DNA of 64,000 bases from Euglena gracilis (taxonomy: Eukaryota > Euglenida > Euglenophyceae > Euglenales): the NCBI GenBank assembly GCA_039621445.1, contig CP154956.1:23734743-23798742 (forward strand), in the 5' to 3' direction. Shown here piece by piece: positions 41,705 to 52,931 of the stretch. The notes beneath the pieces are model-generated. The model was not told the DNA's origin. It made no database searches and saw only the letters and a list, made by a program, of their open reading frames with translations. How positions within the stretch are numbered: the first letter of the stretch is position 1; the number at the start of each line of letters is the position of its first letter. The translations under genes and the position numbers were made by a program.

Positions 41705-43470
41705 ATAAAAGTGTAAAAATGGGTTGTATAGGACCGTAGTCCTTTAGCGAAAAGACCTTCGCTAGGGACAAAATGGTTTGGCATCCGCCCATTGTACATT
41801 TTGTTGAAAGTCCCTGCTATGGACAAAATCTTGGACATCTTTGTATCCTCCCTTAGAAGGTATTCACAGAAATGTCAATGTTGTTTCGTTTGTTCTATAA
41901 CTTCCAAGTCTTGTTAGATGTAACCAACAACACTAGTTGCTGGTTCCTAGGTGTCCTATTCGGGACCATATCCTTTCCGTCGTACTTTCCAGTAATGTAC
42001 ACCTCTGTCTACTTTGTGGTCGAGGATTTTGTCAACGACAAAACCATCTGTCTCAGGCAGTTTTGACAGTGGTTTGAAGCAGAGACAGGGTATGGCTTTA
42101 CCTTTTGGTGGAGTCAGGTATGGTTGGAAGTCATCCATGTGCACATCCTCGACACCGTTGGGTAAAGCGACTTTATAGCGCCAATTTGTACCCAACCGAT
42201 CGAGGATCTCACATGGTCCAATCCAGAGAGGGTCCAACTTCGTGGATTGCATGCGGGTTCTAGTTTTCCGAACCCACACGCGGTCACCAGGTTGCATATC
42301 GGTGATTTGTAATCTTGTAAGAATTGTTTTTGTTTTTGTAAGTGTATAGCGACTACGCACTTTTGCACATCCGTGCACAATGATTCCAGTTCAGAGAACC
42401 ATGTTTCGCAACTCCCGCTAGAACGAGCAGGTCGTTCTGACGGGATGTCGTCAATGGCTGGGTGATCGCGTCCGAAGACGATCTTGTACGGTGAGTATTG
42501 TAGTATCAACCCCGGTAAAGTGTTAATATAAAATAAACACCAGGGTGGTACTTGTAGCCAGGCGTTGTGCGATTCGGCCAGTGCAAGTCGTAGCATGTTG
42601 ACTACAGCTTTCACTGCCGCTTCAGCACGACCATTGCCTTTTTGATGATAAATAATGGAATAATGCCGCTCGATTCCGAGTAAACCGCAAAGAGTTGACA
42701 AAAATGGAGAAGAAATCAAATGGCTTTGATCACTCACTATTTCATTCGGTAAACCCATGGCGCAAATGCACCTTCTCAAAAACATGTGTGTCAAAACTAG
42801 TGCTGTCAACCCTGCTTTCTGGCATGGAATGGCTACAATGTACCCACTCAGCCGACAGACGACAATGAGGATGTGATCGTAAATTTTGTCATCTGTTCCT
42901 TTGCAAGGTTCAAGTTCCGGAAAATCCATGCAGAGGAATGTAAAAATGTCATTTGGTACGGGGAAGAAGTCCATCGTACCAGGGGGGGTACCTCTGCGCG
43001 GTTTTACAGCTTGACAAATTTGGCACCGTTGCGAAATTTGTAAACAGCGCTTGTACAAATCTTTTTTTGGTCAGGGTTGTACAGTACCTGCGACCCACCA
43101 AAAAAAGAAGTTTGGGGAACCCAGGGTGACCTTGGTTGTGATAACATAAAAGTACGTCATCAACCAAGTCACAGGGTATACAGTACATGTAACCGGTATC
43201 ATTCCGAAAAATCAAACGTAAAGGCGATAAGGTATAATTCTCAACCAATTCACCATTACGCAATCTTTGTACGACATCATTGTAAAAATCACCTTTGGAA
43301 TAATCCCATTCTCGAAAGAAGAGAGGGGATGGGGATTCCGATCGCGTGACCCGGCGAGGGCCCGGCATTCTGCCGCGTTGTCGTTTTCCTCGTACAGGGG
43401 CTATCGGCATCCGCCGCCAAATGCACGAGACAGGAAAATTGTCAAGTAGGTTGTCAGCGGCGTCTGCGCG
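41705..43470 (-). pseudogene. pol: Integrase and chromodomain of copy 2
   Basis: The minus-strand 3' half of copy 2 pol. It starts at RADAADNLLDN, includes VDDVLLCYHNQGHPG and CQICQAVK of the zinc domain, the core ([29 protein letters not shown]), and the chromodomain ([19 protein letters not shown]) up to the stop, then the post-pol spacer to 41705. Several indels split it (at about 43060, 42380 and 42110). It lacks the roughly 60 bases of pol that remain at 41663-41703. Similarity to copy 3 is higher than to copy 1. Confidence 0.88.
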
Positions 43471-44203
43471 TATTGCACACATACAAATATTTTTGTGTTT
43501 GTGTACACTTGGTTGCATGCGTACAATGTTACTGTACAATGCCTTTCTTCTCTGTTTCCCCACAGCTCAGCACTTGCTACTATCTGGTTTTTTCAAGATG
43601 AATACTGGAGGAAGGGGACCTGTCCTCCATCCTCCCAACCGTATGTTCCCCCTGGACTGCCTCCTACGGGAGGACCCCCTCACCCACAACCTTCTTCGGG
43701 AGGACGAGGACTTGCACTCCCTCGTTGAGAGCAAGTCCCCGGTCGGCATGTACAAGCTGCTTCGGCGGCAAGGCCCGTAGTGGCAGCCCCTTCGTTACAA
43801 GCTGCTCCGGCAAGCAAGGCCCGTAGTGGCAAATCCCCCTGTGACTCAACATGCAGTTCCACATGTTGCCCCAGAACAAACGACACTTGGTGGCTTACAA
43901 TCTCAACCTATGATTCCACAACAAACGGAATCTGCCTATGAACAGTTTGCGGTGCCGCAACCGCGGCCCCCGAGGAGATACGATCTGGCTAGTAGCAGTA
44001 GCCAACGCGCTGCTTTTGCGGCGGTAGAACAACAATATATCCAATCTGAACAACCGCCACAATCCCGCACAACCGCCACAAGGGCAGTATGCCACACAAC
44101 CAGAACCTCCACAAAGGCAGTATGCCGCTCCCGTTCTGCTCGGTTCCCCAAGTACAAGGGTGAACTGGCAACGGCTTCAACAGACACTTGTAACGCTCTG
44201 CAC
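43471..44203 (+). pseudogene. B1 5' fragment of copy 2 (plus strand after inversion)
   Basis: The B1 upstream spacer with the splice-acceptor-like tract (ending at 43565) and the Pro/Gln-rich N-terminal half of B1 (QSQPMIPQQTESAYEQF, RRYDLASSSSQRAAFAAVEQQY), very close to copy 3. It breaks off at about 44203, in CTCTGCA, before the conserved core. The insert around 43690-43830 contains an extra partial duplication of the leader. Confidence 0.75.
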
Positions 44204-44690
44204 ACAGAAAACTGGTACGTCATGGTCTCTGTCCTCTTCCGACCACCGGAAGTTGTTCACTCTTCTCCAGGCAAGGATGCAATCACCGCAAATAAAAGCG
44301 GTTGTATTTGGAACGAATTCATTGTGGTGCTAAATTTTCCGTTTGTTGTCGGCATAACAGACATGCACAGCCGGCATGCTGTTACGAATGTTGTGACAAA
44401 CAGTAGAGAGCCACGTTGTTTGACCATTCGACCTATAGTCAAACAGGAATGTCTCCCCAAGGTATTGGTCAAACAGTCTTCGTGATCTGGCATTGTCGAA
44501 TCGCCAGATGTTGCGAGCATAGTAGTTATGCTTCTGGTCATTGAAGAAGAGTGGTTCAATCCACTTGTTCAACAAAATTCTTTGTTCGCGGGCTGATTGT
44601 ATCATGGCAATGTGTTCTTCGACGCTTGGCAGTTTGGAGATAATGTCCTCTTGCAAAAGAATGGCATTATCGTCAACCGGCATGTTTTCC
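44204..44690 (-). pseudogene. B2 middle fragment of copy 3 (minus strand after inversion)
   Basis: On the minus strand this codes the start of the second B2 block: ENMPVDDNAILLQEDIIS, WIEPLFFNDQKHNYYARNIW, then STVCHNIRNS and VHVCYADNKRK. It continues B2 of copy 3 exactly where that ORF is broken at 41662, and is fused to RNase H of copy 2 (SRAPWHCPGNPEE) by the inversion. In the zinc-like cluster the first Cys is Ser, whereas copy 4 keeps it but has lost the second. Confidence 0.8.
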
Positions 44691-45360
44691 TCAGGGTTAC
44701 CAGGGCAATGCCAGGGTGCACGTGAAAGTGGGTCAGCGACTTTTTGAGTATGACCTGGTGTGTAAACTACCACCAGGTTGAATTGAAAAATTCGTGCCAT
44801 CGGCATCTTCGGCCAACTGAGGACATGGCTTTGTTCAAGTCTTTGGTGTACCAGTGTTGGAGAGACTCATGGTCTGTCAACACTAGTATTTGTACAAGTG
44901 AACTGGCGGCCCCACTTCGGAATTTTTGTAGGATAAGGACACTGGCATACGTCTCCTTTTCTCGTATGCTCCATTTGACTTGTCCTTTTCCGTCTTCACC
45001 TTGTAGCTTTCTGCTGAAGAACGCTATAGGTCGCAGTTCGTTGGACGAGTTTTGTTGGCTCAACACACAGCCAACAGCATAGTCGCTGCTGTCGACCTCC
45101 AGTACGTATGGTTTGTACGGGTCGGCAATGTCAAGTACAACCTTGTCCAACATCAGTTGTTTAATTGTCGTTAGCGATTCTCGCATTGTGTCATCCCATT
45201 GTATCTTTGTATTGTCAGGAGTGCGATTTTTGAGTTGTCGCGTCAGTGGTACCGCGATTTTCGCGAAATCCTTCATGTAAATCGCGTAATACTGCGCTAA
45301 ACCCAAAAATCCTTTTAAATGGGTGATTGTCTTGATGTTTTCAGGTGTCCACTTCCCTTA
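44691..45360 (-). pseudogene. pol: RNase H of copy 2
   Basis: The main ORF 45306-44767 starts at [16 protein letters not shown] and carries [31 protein letters not shown] and [12 protein letters not shown] frame change near 44770 leads into [21 protein letters not shown] before the inversion junction at 44690. Upstream it continues RT through [16 protein letters not shown]. Compared with copy 1 it has different residues and no hairpins at the sites 4061-4082 and 4090-4108. Confidence 0.9.
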
Positions 45361-47423
45361 TAGCTTTGAGTTTGCTTGGAGATGCTCTCCTTTGTCCGTT
45401 GTTAAGATTGTGTCCGCAAAATTTTATCGTTTCGTGAAACAAATGCATTTTTGCACTTTGACGAAAAACAAATGTTTTTGAAACGTTGTCAGTACGGAAC
45501 GTATATCGCGGTAGTGAATATCAAGGATATCACTACCCGGATGTGTAATTGGAGGAGGTGTGCCAATCAGCACGTCATCAATGTAAACCATTGCAAGCGG
45601 TAAGTCTCGTAAAATCCATTGTATCATTCTTTGGAACATGGCTGTGCCATTCTTAACACCCGTTGGTAACACCGTCCATTGGTAAACTCCACGGGAGGTT
45701 ACAAATGCGGTGTATGGTTGTGAGTTAGGGTGTAAGTGCATCTGGTGAAAACCATCCTCCAAGTCGAAAATCGACCAGAGGCGGTTGTCCGCTTGTTTTG
45801 TAATCAGGTCTTCGATAAGTGGTAACGGAAATGGATCGTCTTTTGTCTGTGAGTTCAAGTAACGGTAATCCAGCACATGTCTCCACTTCTTCTCTCCAGA
45901 AGCATCGGGAGGATTGGGTACAACAAAAGCTTGTGAGGTCCACTCGCTTTTGGATGGTATGACCCATTTTCGTTCAATCAGTTTTTCGATCATTGTATTG
46001 AGAGCTTGTTCTCTTTCGCCTGAACAGCGAAAGGGTTTTGGGTGCATGAGCTGTGCACCTTCTTTGAGTTCAATTTTACAGACACCAAAAGGTACGCGAA
46101 TTGCAGGATCTATGTCATGGGCATAGATAGGATGTTCTAAAACGTCACTGAATTCGCGATTGATCTTTGTACATAGTTCTTGTGATTTGGGCCACTTTCT
46201 ATCACTGCGGATAGTTGGTATATTTGGTCATTCTGACCTTTATCCCGTAGGAATTTGTCAGTGTGTTCTTTTTCCGTAGGAATTTGTCAGAGTGGTCAAC
46301 AGTGCCGAATGCATCAAAGAAACAAACACGAAAATGATTTCCTTCAGTGGTTGTAACATGACACCGCCAAAATCTTCGAACAAGGGGGTGTCATTCGGTA
46401 AATCCCACTACTGAAAAGAGACATACGTCAGTTGTTGGAACCATTCCGCTTCGGGATTTATAGGAATCAGTAGCACACCGCGTGCTTGATCCCGAATGAT
46501 CTTGTCAACGACAAGAGGGATAAGTTTCAGAGGTGGGTGTAGCCACAGGACCACATCGCCTCAAAACTTATCAAACGCATTTGTATGGCTTGACCAGTAA
46601 TTGGATAAACGAGAATGTGCTTTGCATGAGAATGCGTCTCGAATTGTAAGTCCATCGACTTCGCGATTTGTGCGATTGTGGAAAACCAAGTTTCCAAAAT
46701 GCGGTATTGTCCAAAATTGAACGCATTCCAGATGTGGTTCGTGAAAACTGTTGCGGTTTCAGTCCTATGGAGGGCTGAAACACAGTTTACCGAGCCACAT
46801 TGGTAATGCGACGTGTCCGAAGACACTTCATCAATCATTGTACCAAATGTATCAGGTGTGTTGTAAGAAGTACAAGTGTTGTTGGCATTCTGCCAGTTGT
46901 ATGCAGGGACATTGGAGGGGTTGGCATACTGCCATTCGGGTTCAGAGAGATTGGCTTTCTGCCATTGGAGGTCCTGCTGCGGGATTCTCGCGATTCCGAA
47001 CAGGGACGCGACTCCACGTTTGTCCAATTGTCGATGTACTTCAACACACAACGGGTAACAACCCGGTGTGTTGTGTTCTCGTTCAGCGGTCAGGGTAAAC
47101 TCGGTACCGGTTCCGGTACCAAGTGTACTCCGGTTGTTCTGTAAAGCGATTAGTTTGGAAGGTTGAACAATACATCCACAGTCGAAATCAGGTTGTGTGG
47201 AAATTTTCTGGCAATGTGCGCTTTGGTAGGAAGTGTCGGTCTGGTAGTGCATGTCAGTCCTGTGTAGTGTATGCATGGGGGTGCTGGAAGTTGTAGCTGC
47301 TGGGTGGTGTACATTGTTGTCCGACATCGACACACCTGGTGGAAAACGTAAACGTTGTGCAGCTGGGCGGATACTCGACACCGAAATTTCTTCAGGCCTT
47401 TGGGCTTTCGCCTTGGAACCCAT
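45361..47423 (-). pseudogene. pol: Reverse transcriptase of copy 2, multiply broken
   Basis: RT ORF 46047-45424 has [38 protein letters not shown] and MVYIDDVLIGT, so the catalytic box survives. The upstream linker ORF 47423-46527 matches the Pro/Ser-rich region of copy 1 (GCIVQPSKLI, LETWFSTIAQIA). The region 46050-46530 between them is shattered by indels, including a 17-base tandem duplication (CCGTAGGAATTTGTCAG) at about 46230-46290. Confidence 0.9.
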
Positions 47424-48230
47424 TGAAACGTGGGGGGTTAAGCTACTCGCTTTCCCTACCGCATGGGAAACGTGCGGTAAAAGTGTAGTGGGTAGGGGGG
47501 CAGCTTTCTATTTACCCCTAGGGTAGGAAACAGTGTTTTCGGTTGTAGAAAACGTTGTGGCAAGGCGGGGGGACACCTGAAGATGTATTGGGGGAGAAAT
47601 TCGGTGGTGTGGGTTGTGTGCGTGAAGTAGTGCGCAAACCGAGGGATGGGCAATCCACAATGAGGCGGTTCTGACGCAAGAAGGGAAAACCCCAAATTAC
47701 GTCAGACCCGCGGATACCGGATTCATAACTCCAGGTACCCACAACATTTTGTATGTGTGGGGGCTGTGAGTGGTGCTTGGGGATGATGGGGAGGAGTACG
47801 TCTAAAAAGCATCCCAAGTCACCACCACACATGGGGATGTTGTCAGCAGTCATAATTTTGAAGGGGTACTTGGCTTTCACCAAGAGGGAGTTGGGAAATA
47901 ATCCCGTTCGAAAAAGAAGGGGGCTTCGACACGCTGTTTTGCATTTGGTAGAAAAATTTTGTGTTCGTATTTCCGCTTGGACCAAATGTTCCATGGGGGG
48001 TACGCAAAGTGCAGGATACGGTGTAAAATTGTTGTCTCTCCAACTATTCCAGGATCCCGTTCCTACTTTGCTCAGCATTCCAGGCAGAAATTTGGAGTGG
48101 GGGGTGGGGGACCCGAACATTTTTCGGGTACCGACAAAAAGGCAGATGGGTAGGGAAAGTAAGGTTGATCAGGTCCTACTTCCGTCTGTTCATCAGCCCA
48201 GAGGTCCGTGACCACAGACCTCGGGCTCCC
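47424..48230 (-). pseudogene. pro: Protease region of copy 2
   Basis: This is homologous to copy 1 protease; shared blocks include FGSPTPHSKFLPGML, PPMEHLVQAEI, TADNIPMCGGDLGCF and DVIWGFPFLRQNRL. The active-site Asp-Thr-Gly is lost: at the matching place the frame reads KCKTACRSPLLF. A single base is missing after SAFL relative to copy 1, breaking continuity with gag. The readthrough hairpin (about 48195-48227) is conserved. Confidence 0.82.
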
Positions 48231-49302
48231 CTACTCCAAGTCCGATTCAGCTCTTCGGCTGTTCATCGTTTTCTTGTGTGAGTAGATAGCGTGCAATGCG
48301 AGGACCGCATTGAGGTCATCGTCCAACGAGGGTTCGGAGTTCTCATCCCCCTCCCTGCCCGAAGCCGGGGTTCCCAGAGGAGATTTTGAACCCGACCTTG
48401 TGTTTGTTGTTGTGCTTTGTATCATGGTGCCGACTTTTGTTCGGGCGGGGAGAGCGAGAACGGTAACATTTGGACGAATGGTGGTTGTGTGATCCACAAA
48501 GGGAACACTTTTGTCGGTTTTGTGACTGTTGTCGGTTATCTGATGGGCTTTCACCCCTTGGAGGTCTTGGTGAACGGAATCCCGTTCGACCACGGTTCTT
48601 GTTGTAATCCGGTTTCTCGGATGACGATCACGAAGAAAATGATCCACTTCGAGAACGTGATCGCGATGAGTCGCGATTTGTATCACGTTTGTAAGGGGGT
48701 CGGGGTGATCGACCACGAGGTGCGCGATCGCGTCCGCGATCGCGGAACGGTGATCGGGACCTTTGTCGATAACCTGACGATTGTGATTGTAATTTGTGTG
48801 AAATTCCGGAGGAGCGCGAGCTCCGTGAGGATTGTGAACCCCTTGGACTCTGATACCGCTTTCGCGTATCAGGGTGGGGGCAGTCACGGGACGTCTGCCC
48901 CGCTTTGTTGCATAAAAAGCAAGTTTTGTCAGAAGATTGGTCAGATGAGCGCGGATAGCGCGTTTTTGTATCTCCCTTTGGGGAGTTTGTTTGTTTACCA
49001 AATCCCCTTGGGGATTTTGGTGATTTTGGAGAAGAAGTCTTTTGTATGGCACTTACCGTACCGCTAGGGAGACCAGCGGTAGGGTGGTGGGTGTAAGCCG
49101 ATTGTATCTGTCCCAAAAGTTGTGAGAGTTTCATTTGTTTGGAAACATAGTTCCATCGTTGTTCAAGTGTTAGTTTGTTGTCCGCGAGTTCCTCGCTGTG
49201 GACGTCTTTGATAATTGTAGGAATGAAATGAAGGAGAACCGCATCGAATTGTTTTTTCATTTGGTTCTCTCCCAGTTCATCAACTTCAGAAGCCAATCCC
49301 AA
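48231..49302 (-). pseudogene. gag: Gag zinc-knuckle region of copy 2
   Basis: This matches copy 1 Gag from WLGLASEVDELGENQM (49302) through the first zinc knuckle CFLCNKAGQTSRDC (the His is replaced by Gln-Thr) and a Ser/Arg-rich tail to SDLE and a TAG with the same downstream hairpin. The second knuckle is degraded (VPFVDHTTTIRPN in place of the CxxC). One frameshift near 48640 separates ORF 49302-48628 from the end. It contains the perfect 9-bp hairpin GCGATCGCG/CGCGATCGC at 48722-48741. Confidence 0.85.
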
Positions 49303-50648
49303 CCATTTGGAATACCAAAGGTCGATTGACTTCCATTTTCAGTCACTGGGCGCGAATTGCCGCCATTTTTTCTCCAGCGTAATTCGCGAAATTAGGCTTG
49401 AGCAAGTTGACGCATATTGGTCAACTAGTTCATCAAAAGTAATCCGATTCCGGATCACAAGTTGGCGGGCGCGTTATTTTTCTTCCTTGGGGAGGCAATC
49501 AATGAATTCCATCTTGATTACCTCAGGGTTCCCGTCTTGGTTTGGACCCCTCAAGTCCCAGTAGTATGTCCAGTCGCGCAAAAATTGTTTCCAAGTTGTG
49601 GTATCTCCGTCCCATTGTGGCTTAACCTTGTGGGCAATTGTAATGGTACCTTTGAATCGCGTTGTGGGCCGCGATTTCCATCGTAATTGTTGGGGTAAGG
49701 TTGTTGTTGTGGCATGCGCAAGTGCGCATCCATGATGGTACTCGTGGTACCGTAGGTACCATGGGTATTTGGTACATCGCAATTCCGCGAATTGTATGGT
49801 TGTGGTTCGCGATTCCGCGATTCGGATTGTAAAGGGTCGCGATTCCGCGATTCGGGGTGTGGCAACATACCAGGGTGGTAGGAATCCCGTTGTTCACCCG
49901 CAAATCGGGGAACCGCGGGAAATTCCGTGCTTTGCATTCGCGATCCATGGCCAATACCCGGGGTAGGGGTATGGCTCATACCGCGAATCAGTCCCTATTC
50001 GCGAATTTCCTGTTGTAAAGCAGAAGGATTCGCGGTTTTTGTGGTAAAAACCGGTTCCTCATCCGAAGATTCACCCTTAGGGTGGGGAATCTTAAGTTGT
50101 GGTATAAACGGGAGATTGTAATCGCGATTGTAGGCATGTTCATGACCATGTGCATCCGTGGATGCTTGTAGGGCATGCACATCCGAAGAGGCTTGTAAGG
50201 GTGCGCATACTGCGCTTTTGGAAGGATTGGCATCCAACGAATCGCGAATTGGATACACAAAGTCGCGAGTTAGATGTCGGGCATCCGAAGATGCTTCGGT
50301 TGATGCGCGAAAAGCGCGTTGTGAGCTGGAAGTTGCATTTTGACCACCAAAAACATGGTTTTCAGGTGCAAAGTGCGGGAGGTTGCGGGATTTTGCATGA
50401 ATCTCGTCCAAACTCAATGCAAAATCTTGGATACGTTGTTCCAATGAGCCAACCACCTGGAAAAGGTCTGAAAATTTTTTCAACATCACCCTGCAAACGC
50501 TAAATACGTTTGCGGTATGAGGGTACTCATCCAAAAGTGGTAGTTTGTCAACAATACAGGCAAAATCTGCTGAAAGCTTTGGAAAAGTGGTGTCCAAGAA
50601 TTGGACCCGCTTAACCAAAGTTTCCATTGCGGTTGTAAGGGTGTTCAA
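49303..50648 (-). pseudogene. gag: Gag capsid and linker region of copy 2
   Basis: This is the middle of the long Gag. Upstream part (50648-49995): helical, with VKRVQFLDTTFPKLSADFA and SLEQRIQDFALSLDEI, then repeats of ALQASTDAH type. Next (49979-49551) a low-complexity Arg/Asn/Ser/Pro region with ESRNRDP-like repeats from a tandem CGCGATTCCGCGATTCGG sequence (49812-49860). Then a capsid-like motif KVKPQWDGDTTTWKQFLRDWTYYW (49620-49540), the entry helix of Ty3/gypsy Gag. It lies in three frames broken at about 49985, 49780 and 49470. Copy 1 begins just after this part. Confidence 0.7.
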
Positions 50649-50678
50649 CCGATTCTCGGTTTGTGGGGTTGTGGTACC

Positions 50679-51755
50679 CTACGTGGGATGGGGTACCCCT
50701 ACCGCATTTTCATCGGTTTTGTCATCCATCATTGTAGAAAGTCGGTTCTCCAACACCGAAATTTGTTGTTTTAGTGTGAGAACTTGTTGTGTGATCGAAT
50801 TTTCGGTCCTCATCAAGGTTTCACTAAATTCTTGTAAGTTTTCTTGATTTTTTGCAAGCATTTGGTCGTATAATGTGCGAAAATCAAGGGGTAGATCGAC
50901 GTCGCGAACCGTTTGTCCATCCGAGGATGGTTGGAGTCCGGAGACCCTTGTAGAAAGTGTTTGTACGCGTTTTTGTGAATGGGAAGTGGTGAATTTTAAG
51001 GTTGTGTGTTGGGTATTCAAATCCACAAGTGCGGTTTCAATGCCGGTGACATCCGGAATTGATTTTTGAATACCGTTGCACCGTTTGTGCAAATCCGCAA
51101 ACGCGGATTCGAGTTTGTTCACATCCGCTTGTAACTGATTGTGCAAATCGGTTACAGTGGATCGCAATGCTCCCATACTGGGATATTTGGTGGAAGTTTC
51201 CGCAAAGCGGTGTTGTAAGTCCCCAAATGCAGTTTGTAGTCCCGAAACATCCGCAAAAGCGGTTTTCAGGTCTGCAAACGCAATTTGGAGGTCCCCATTC
51301 GCGGTTTGGATGGTAGTTATGACCTTTTGTCGGTCTTCAAGTTCCGCATTCGCGGTTTGTAAGCTAAGAATCACCGCATCGCGGAATTGGAGTTCATCCG
51401 TAGCGGTTTGTAGCGCACTGGAAGCAGTTTCAAGTTTTTGTATGTCGTTTTGCCACTTTTCATGGAGGAAGTCTTGCCGATGTGCGATTTCCGCCACTTG
51501 AGTGTGCAATGTGGTCAAATTGTAAATTGTGGGAAACTTCACCGCATTTGCAGGAAGTTTGTTCCAAACGAGCAATCCGCCCTTCCAATTGTTGAGCAAA
51601 AGCTCTTTGTGCATAGTTTTCGCGTATTTGTGGAAAATTTTGATGAAAACTCGCGTTTTCATCACCCAAACGCAGAATGCGTTCTTGAGATTGTTGTACA
51701 ACATTGGACAGGGTTGAGAAGTGCTCATATGAGACATACGAGCCAAGTTACGCAC
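50679..51755 (-). CDS. gag: Gag coiled-coil segment of copy 2
   Basis: A 358-aa minus-strand ORF, almost all heptad-like helix with a repeated Leu-Gln-Thr-Ala/Phe-Ala-Asp unit (SLQTANAELEDRQ; LKTAFADVSGLQTAFGDLQ), so a long coiled coil, probably for multimerising the particle protein. The protein just upstream shares a QLEGRIARLEQTSCKCG motif (51600-51540) with the gag of the element at 61669 (VLEEHILHLEQKSCHCA, about 63640), which ties both to one family. It ends in a TAG before the next segment in the same frame (50648), so one stop interrupts Gag. Confidence 0.75.
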   Translation of the reverse strand: MRNLARMSHMSTSQPCPMLYNNLKNAFCVWVMKTRVFIKIFHKYAKTMHKELLLNNWKGGLLVWNKLPANAVKFPTIYNLTTLHTQVAEIAHRQDFLHEKWQNDIQKLETASSALQTATDELQFRDAVILSLQTANAELEDRQKVITTIQTANGDLQIAFADLKTAFADVSGLQTAFGDLQHRFAETSTKYPSMGALRSTVTDLHNQLQADVNKLESAFADLHKRCNGIQKSIPDVTGIETALVDLNTQHTTLKFTTSHSQKRVQTLSTRVSGLQPSSDGQTVRDVDLPLDFRTLYDQMLAKNQENLQEFSETLMRTENSITQQVLTLKQQISVLENRLSTMMDDKTDENAVGVPHPT

Positions 51756-51766
51756 CCGTAGGCGCT

Positions 51767-52438
51767 TTATCCCGTTGTTGTAGGCGGGACTGCATTTCTT
51801 GCATTGTATAAGAAAATTTTTCCAGTTGTGTGAACAATTGTTGTAGATTTTGTTGTAAATGTGAAAATTTGCGTTATTCCGCGATCCGCGTTGTGGAGGG
51901 TCTCTTGTGCCTGTTGAAAGTTTTGTACCAAGGTGCTGCGCAAAAATGCGTCAAAACCTTGGTGGAGTTTCTGAAGATCCATTGTAGTGGAGTTAAAATT
52001 CTTTTGGCAAAATTGTCCAAATTCTTGGATATATTGCCAAAGGAAGTCCAGCTTGCCGAAAACCGCCTTGTGACTGTCTTCATCAAATTGTAAGACTTGG
52101 TTCAGTGTTTTAGTGTAATTTTGGACACATGCTTCGATGTTTCGAAATTGCTGTTGTAGTGGGTGGTTCTCCGGTAAATTTGCGACTACGCGCTCAACGG
52201 TATTACTGGAGAACAAATACTGGTCTTCCTCGGGGTCATTTTCCAGGAGACCAATGACAGCGGACCAAGGTAGTTCTGGGATTTCTCCCAATTGTGGAGG
52301 GGGGGCAAGTCCCGAATGGGGGTTACCGGTGGTAGGGCCGGGGGGGGGGTCGGAAAAAAACAAGGTGTTTCCAACCAATCCTCGTAAGGGGGGGGGGGCT
52401 CTGTAGGCAATTAGGTGCCAAAAGGCACTAATTACCAT
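51767..52438 (-). CDS. gag: Gag N-terminal segment of copy 2
   Basis: A 223-aa minus-strand ORF. After a Pro-rich, G-run-coded head there is a domain with LPENHPLQQQFRNIEACV, TLNQVLQFDEDS and FLWQYIQEFGQFCQKNF. The gag at 62722-63360 has the same domain (LPADHLLSKQILHVHQCV, LNKVLQFVEDN, YCWNYLQEIGKYCQHNF). I do not know this domain; its conserved position at the start of two related elements marks it as the Gag N-terminal (matrix-like) part. The ATG at 52438 is the best start, though Pro-rich reading continues upstream to about 52720. Confidence 0.7.
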   Translation of the reverse strand: MVISAFWHLIAYRAPPPLRGLVGNTLFFSDPPPGPTTGNPHSGLAPPPQLGEIPELPWSAVIGLLENDPEEDQYLFSSNTVERVVANLPENHPLQQQFRNIEACVQNYTKTLNQVLQFDEDSHKAVFGKLDFLWQYIQEFGQFCQKNFNSTTMDLQKLHQGFDAFLRSTLVQNFQQAQETLHNADRGITQIFTFTTKSTTIVHTTGKIFLYNARNAVPPTTTG

Positions 52439-52459
52439 TCCCGTTCGAGCATTCTGCCC

Positions 52460-52650
52460 ACTTGTGAGTCAGACAACGCCGAAGCGGCTTGGGTCCGAAG
52501 ACACTTGGAGGGGAGGGGGTACCGCCGAAGCGGGTTGTTGTAGGGGGGGGGTACCGCGCATGCGGTTTGGGTTCGAAAACCCATTTGTGGGGGGGGGGGT
52601 ACCGCCGAAGCGGCTTGGGCGTCCGCCCCTTGTATCGAAAAATCCGCCCC
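52460..52650. repeat. Imperfect tandem units with GGTACCGC-CGAA-GCGG hairpins
   Basis: Three to four units of about 50-60 bp, each with a G-run followed by a 4- to 5-bp hairpin such as CCGC-CGAA-GCGG (52522-52533 and 52601-52612) or ACCGC-GCAT-GCGGT, plus GGGTT-CGAA-AACCC. They lie in the copy 2 leader just ahead of the Gag N-terminal segment and code a PKPLRRYPPP-like repeat on the minus strand. Confidence 0.65.
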
Positions 52651-52913
52651 ACGAAGCGAACCCTTTAACAAAGCATAGTTAATAGGTTCGTTTCCAGTGT
52701 GCGCATGTGCGCTTTGCATTTCTGATGAAAAATTTGCAAAAATTTTGTGAAAATCGTAAAAATGGTAAAAATTTGTGTGAAAAGACCCAAGAAGATAAGC
52801 AAAGGTGGAGGTTCAGAGGCTTTGTGATGCAGCCGTAGCCACTTGTGCCCCTGAGACACCTCGCCCGTGCTTAGGCGCCTTTTTCTGAGTTTTGCTTTGG
52901 TCGTTCGACCGTT

Positions 52914-52931
52914 AAACCTCCTCTGCTACCA
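52914..52931 (-). other. Primer-binding site of copy 2 (initiator tRNA-Met)
   Basis: On the minus strand it reads TGGTAGCAGAGGAGGTTT, matching the complement of an initiator tRNA-Met 3' end over 13 bases and, with one base gap, a few more. It follows GTACACT, the same end as the LTRs at 12755 and 61669. Confidence 0.75.

Larger units (their letters stand above)
41663..44690. other. Segment rearranged by two nested inversions
   Basis: Left edge: B2 of copy 3 (CAAGA, ending 41662) joins pol (CGAGGGTG). Right edge: minus-strand pol of copy 2 (CCCTGA, down to 44691) joins B2 (GGAAAAC). Exchanging the partners restores both reading frames as seen in copy 1 pol and copy 4 B2, so the edges are reciprocal. 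Inside, 41705-43470 is a second inverted block whose edges likewise pair up: the pol-B1 spacer at 41705 with 43471, and pol at 41703 with 43470. Undoing both gives copy 3 followed tail-to-tail by copy 2. Confidence 0.75.

Noticed and set aside
52914-52931. Part of a tRNA gene
   Set aside because: Only the 3' acceptor end is matched, and it lies exactly after an LTR end, so it is a primer-binding site.
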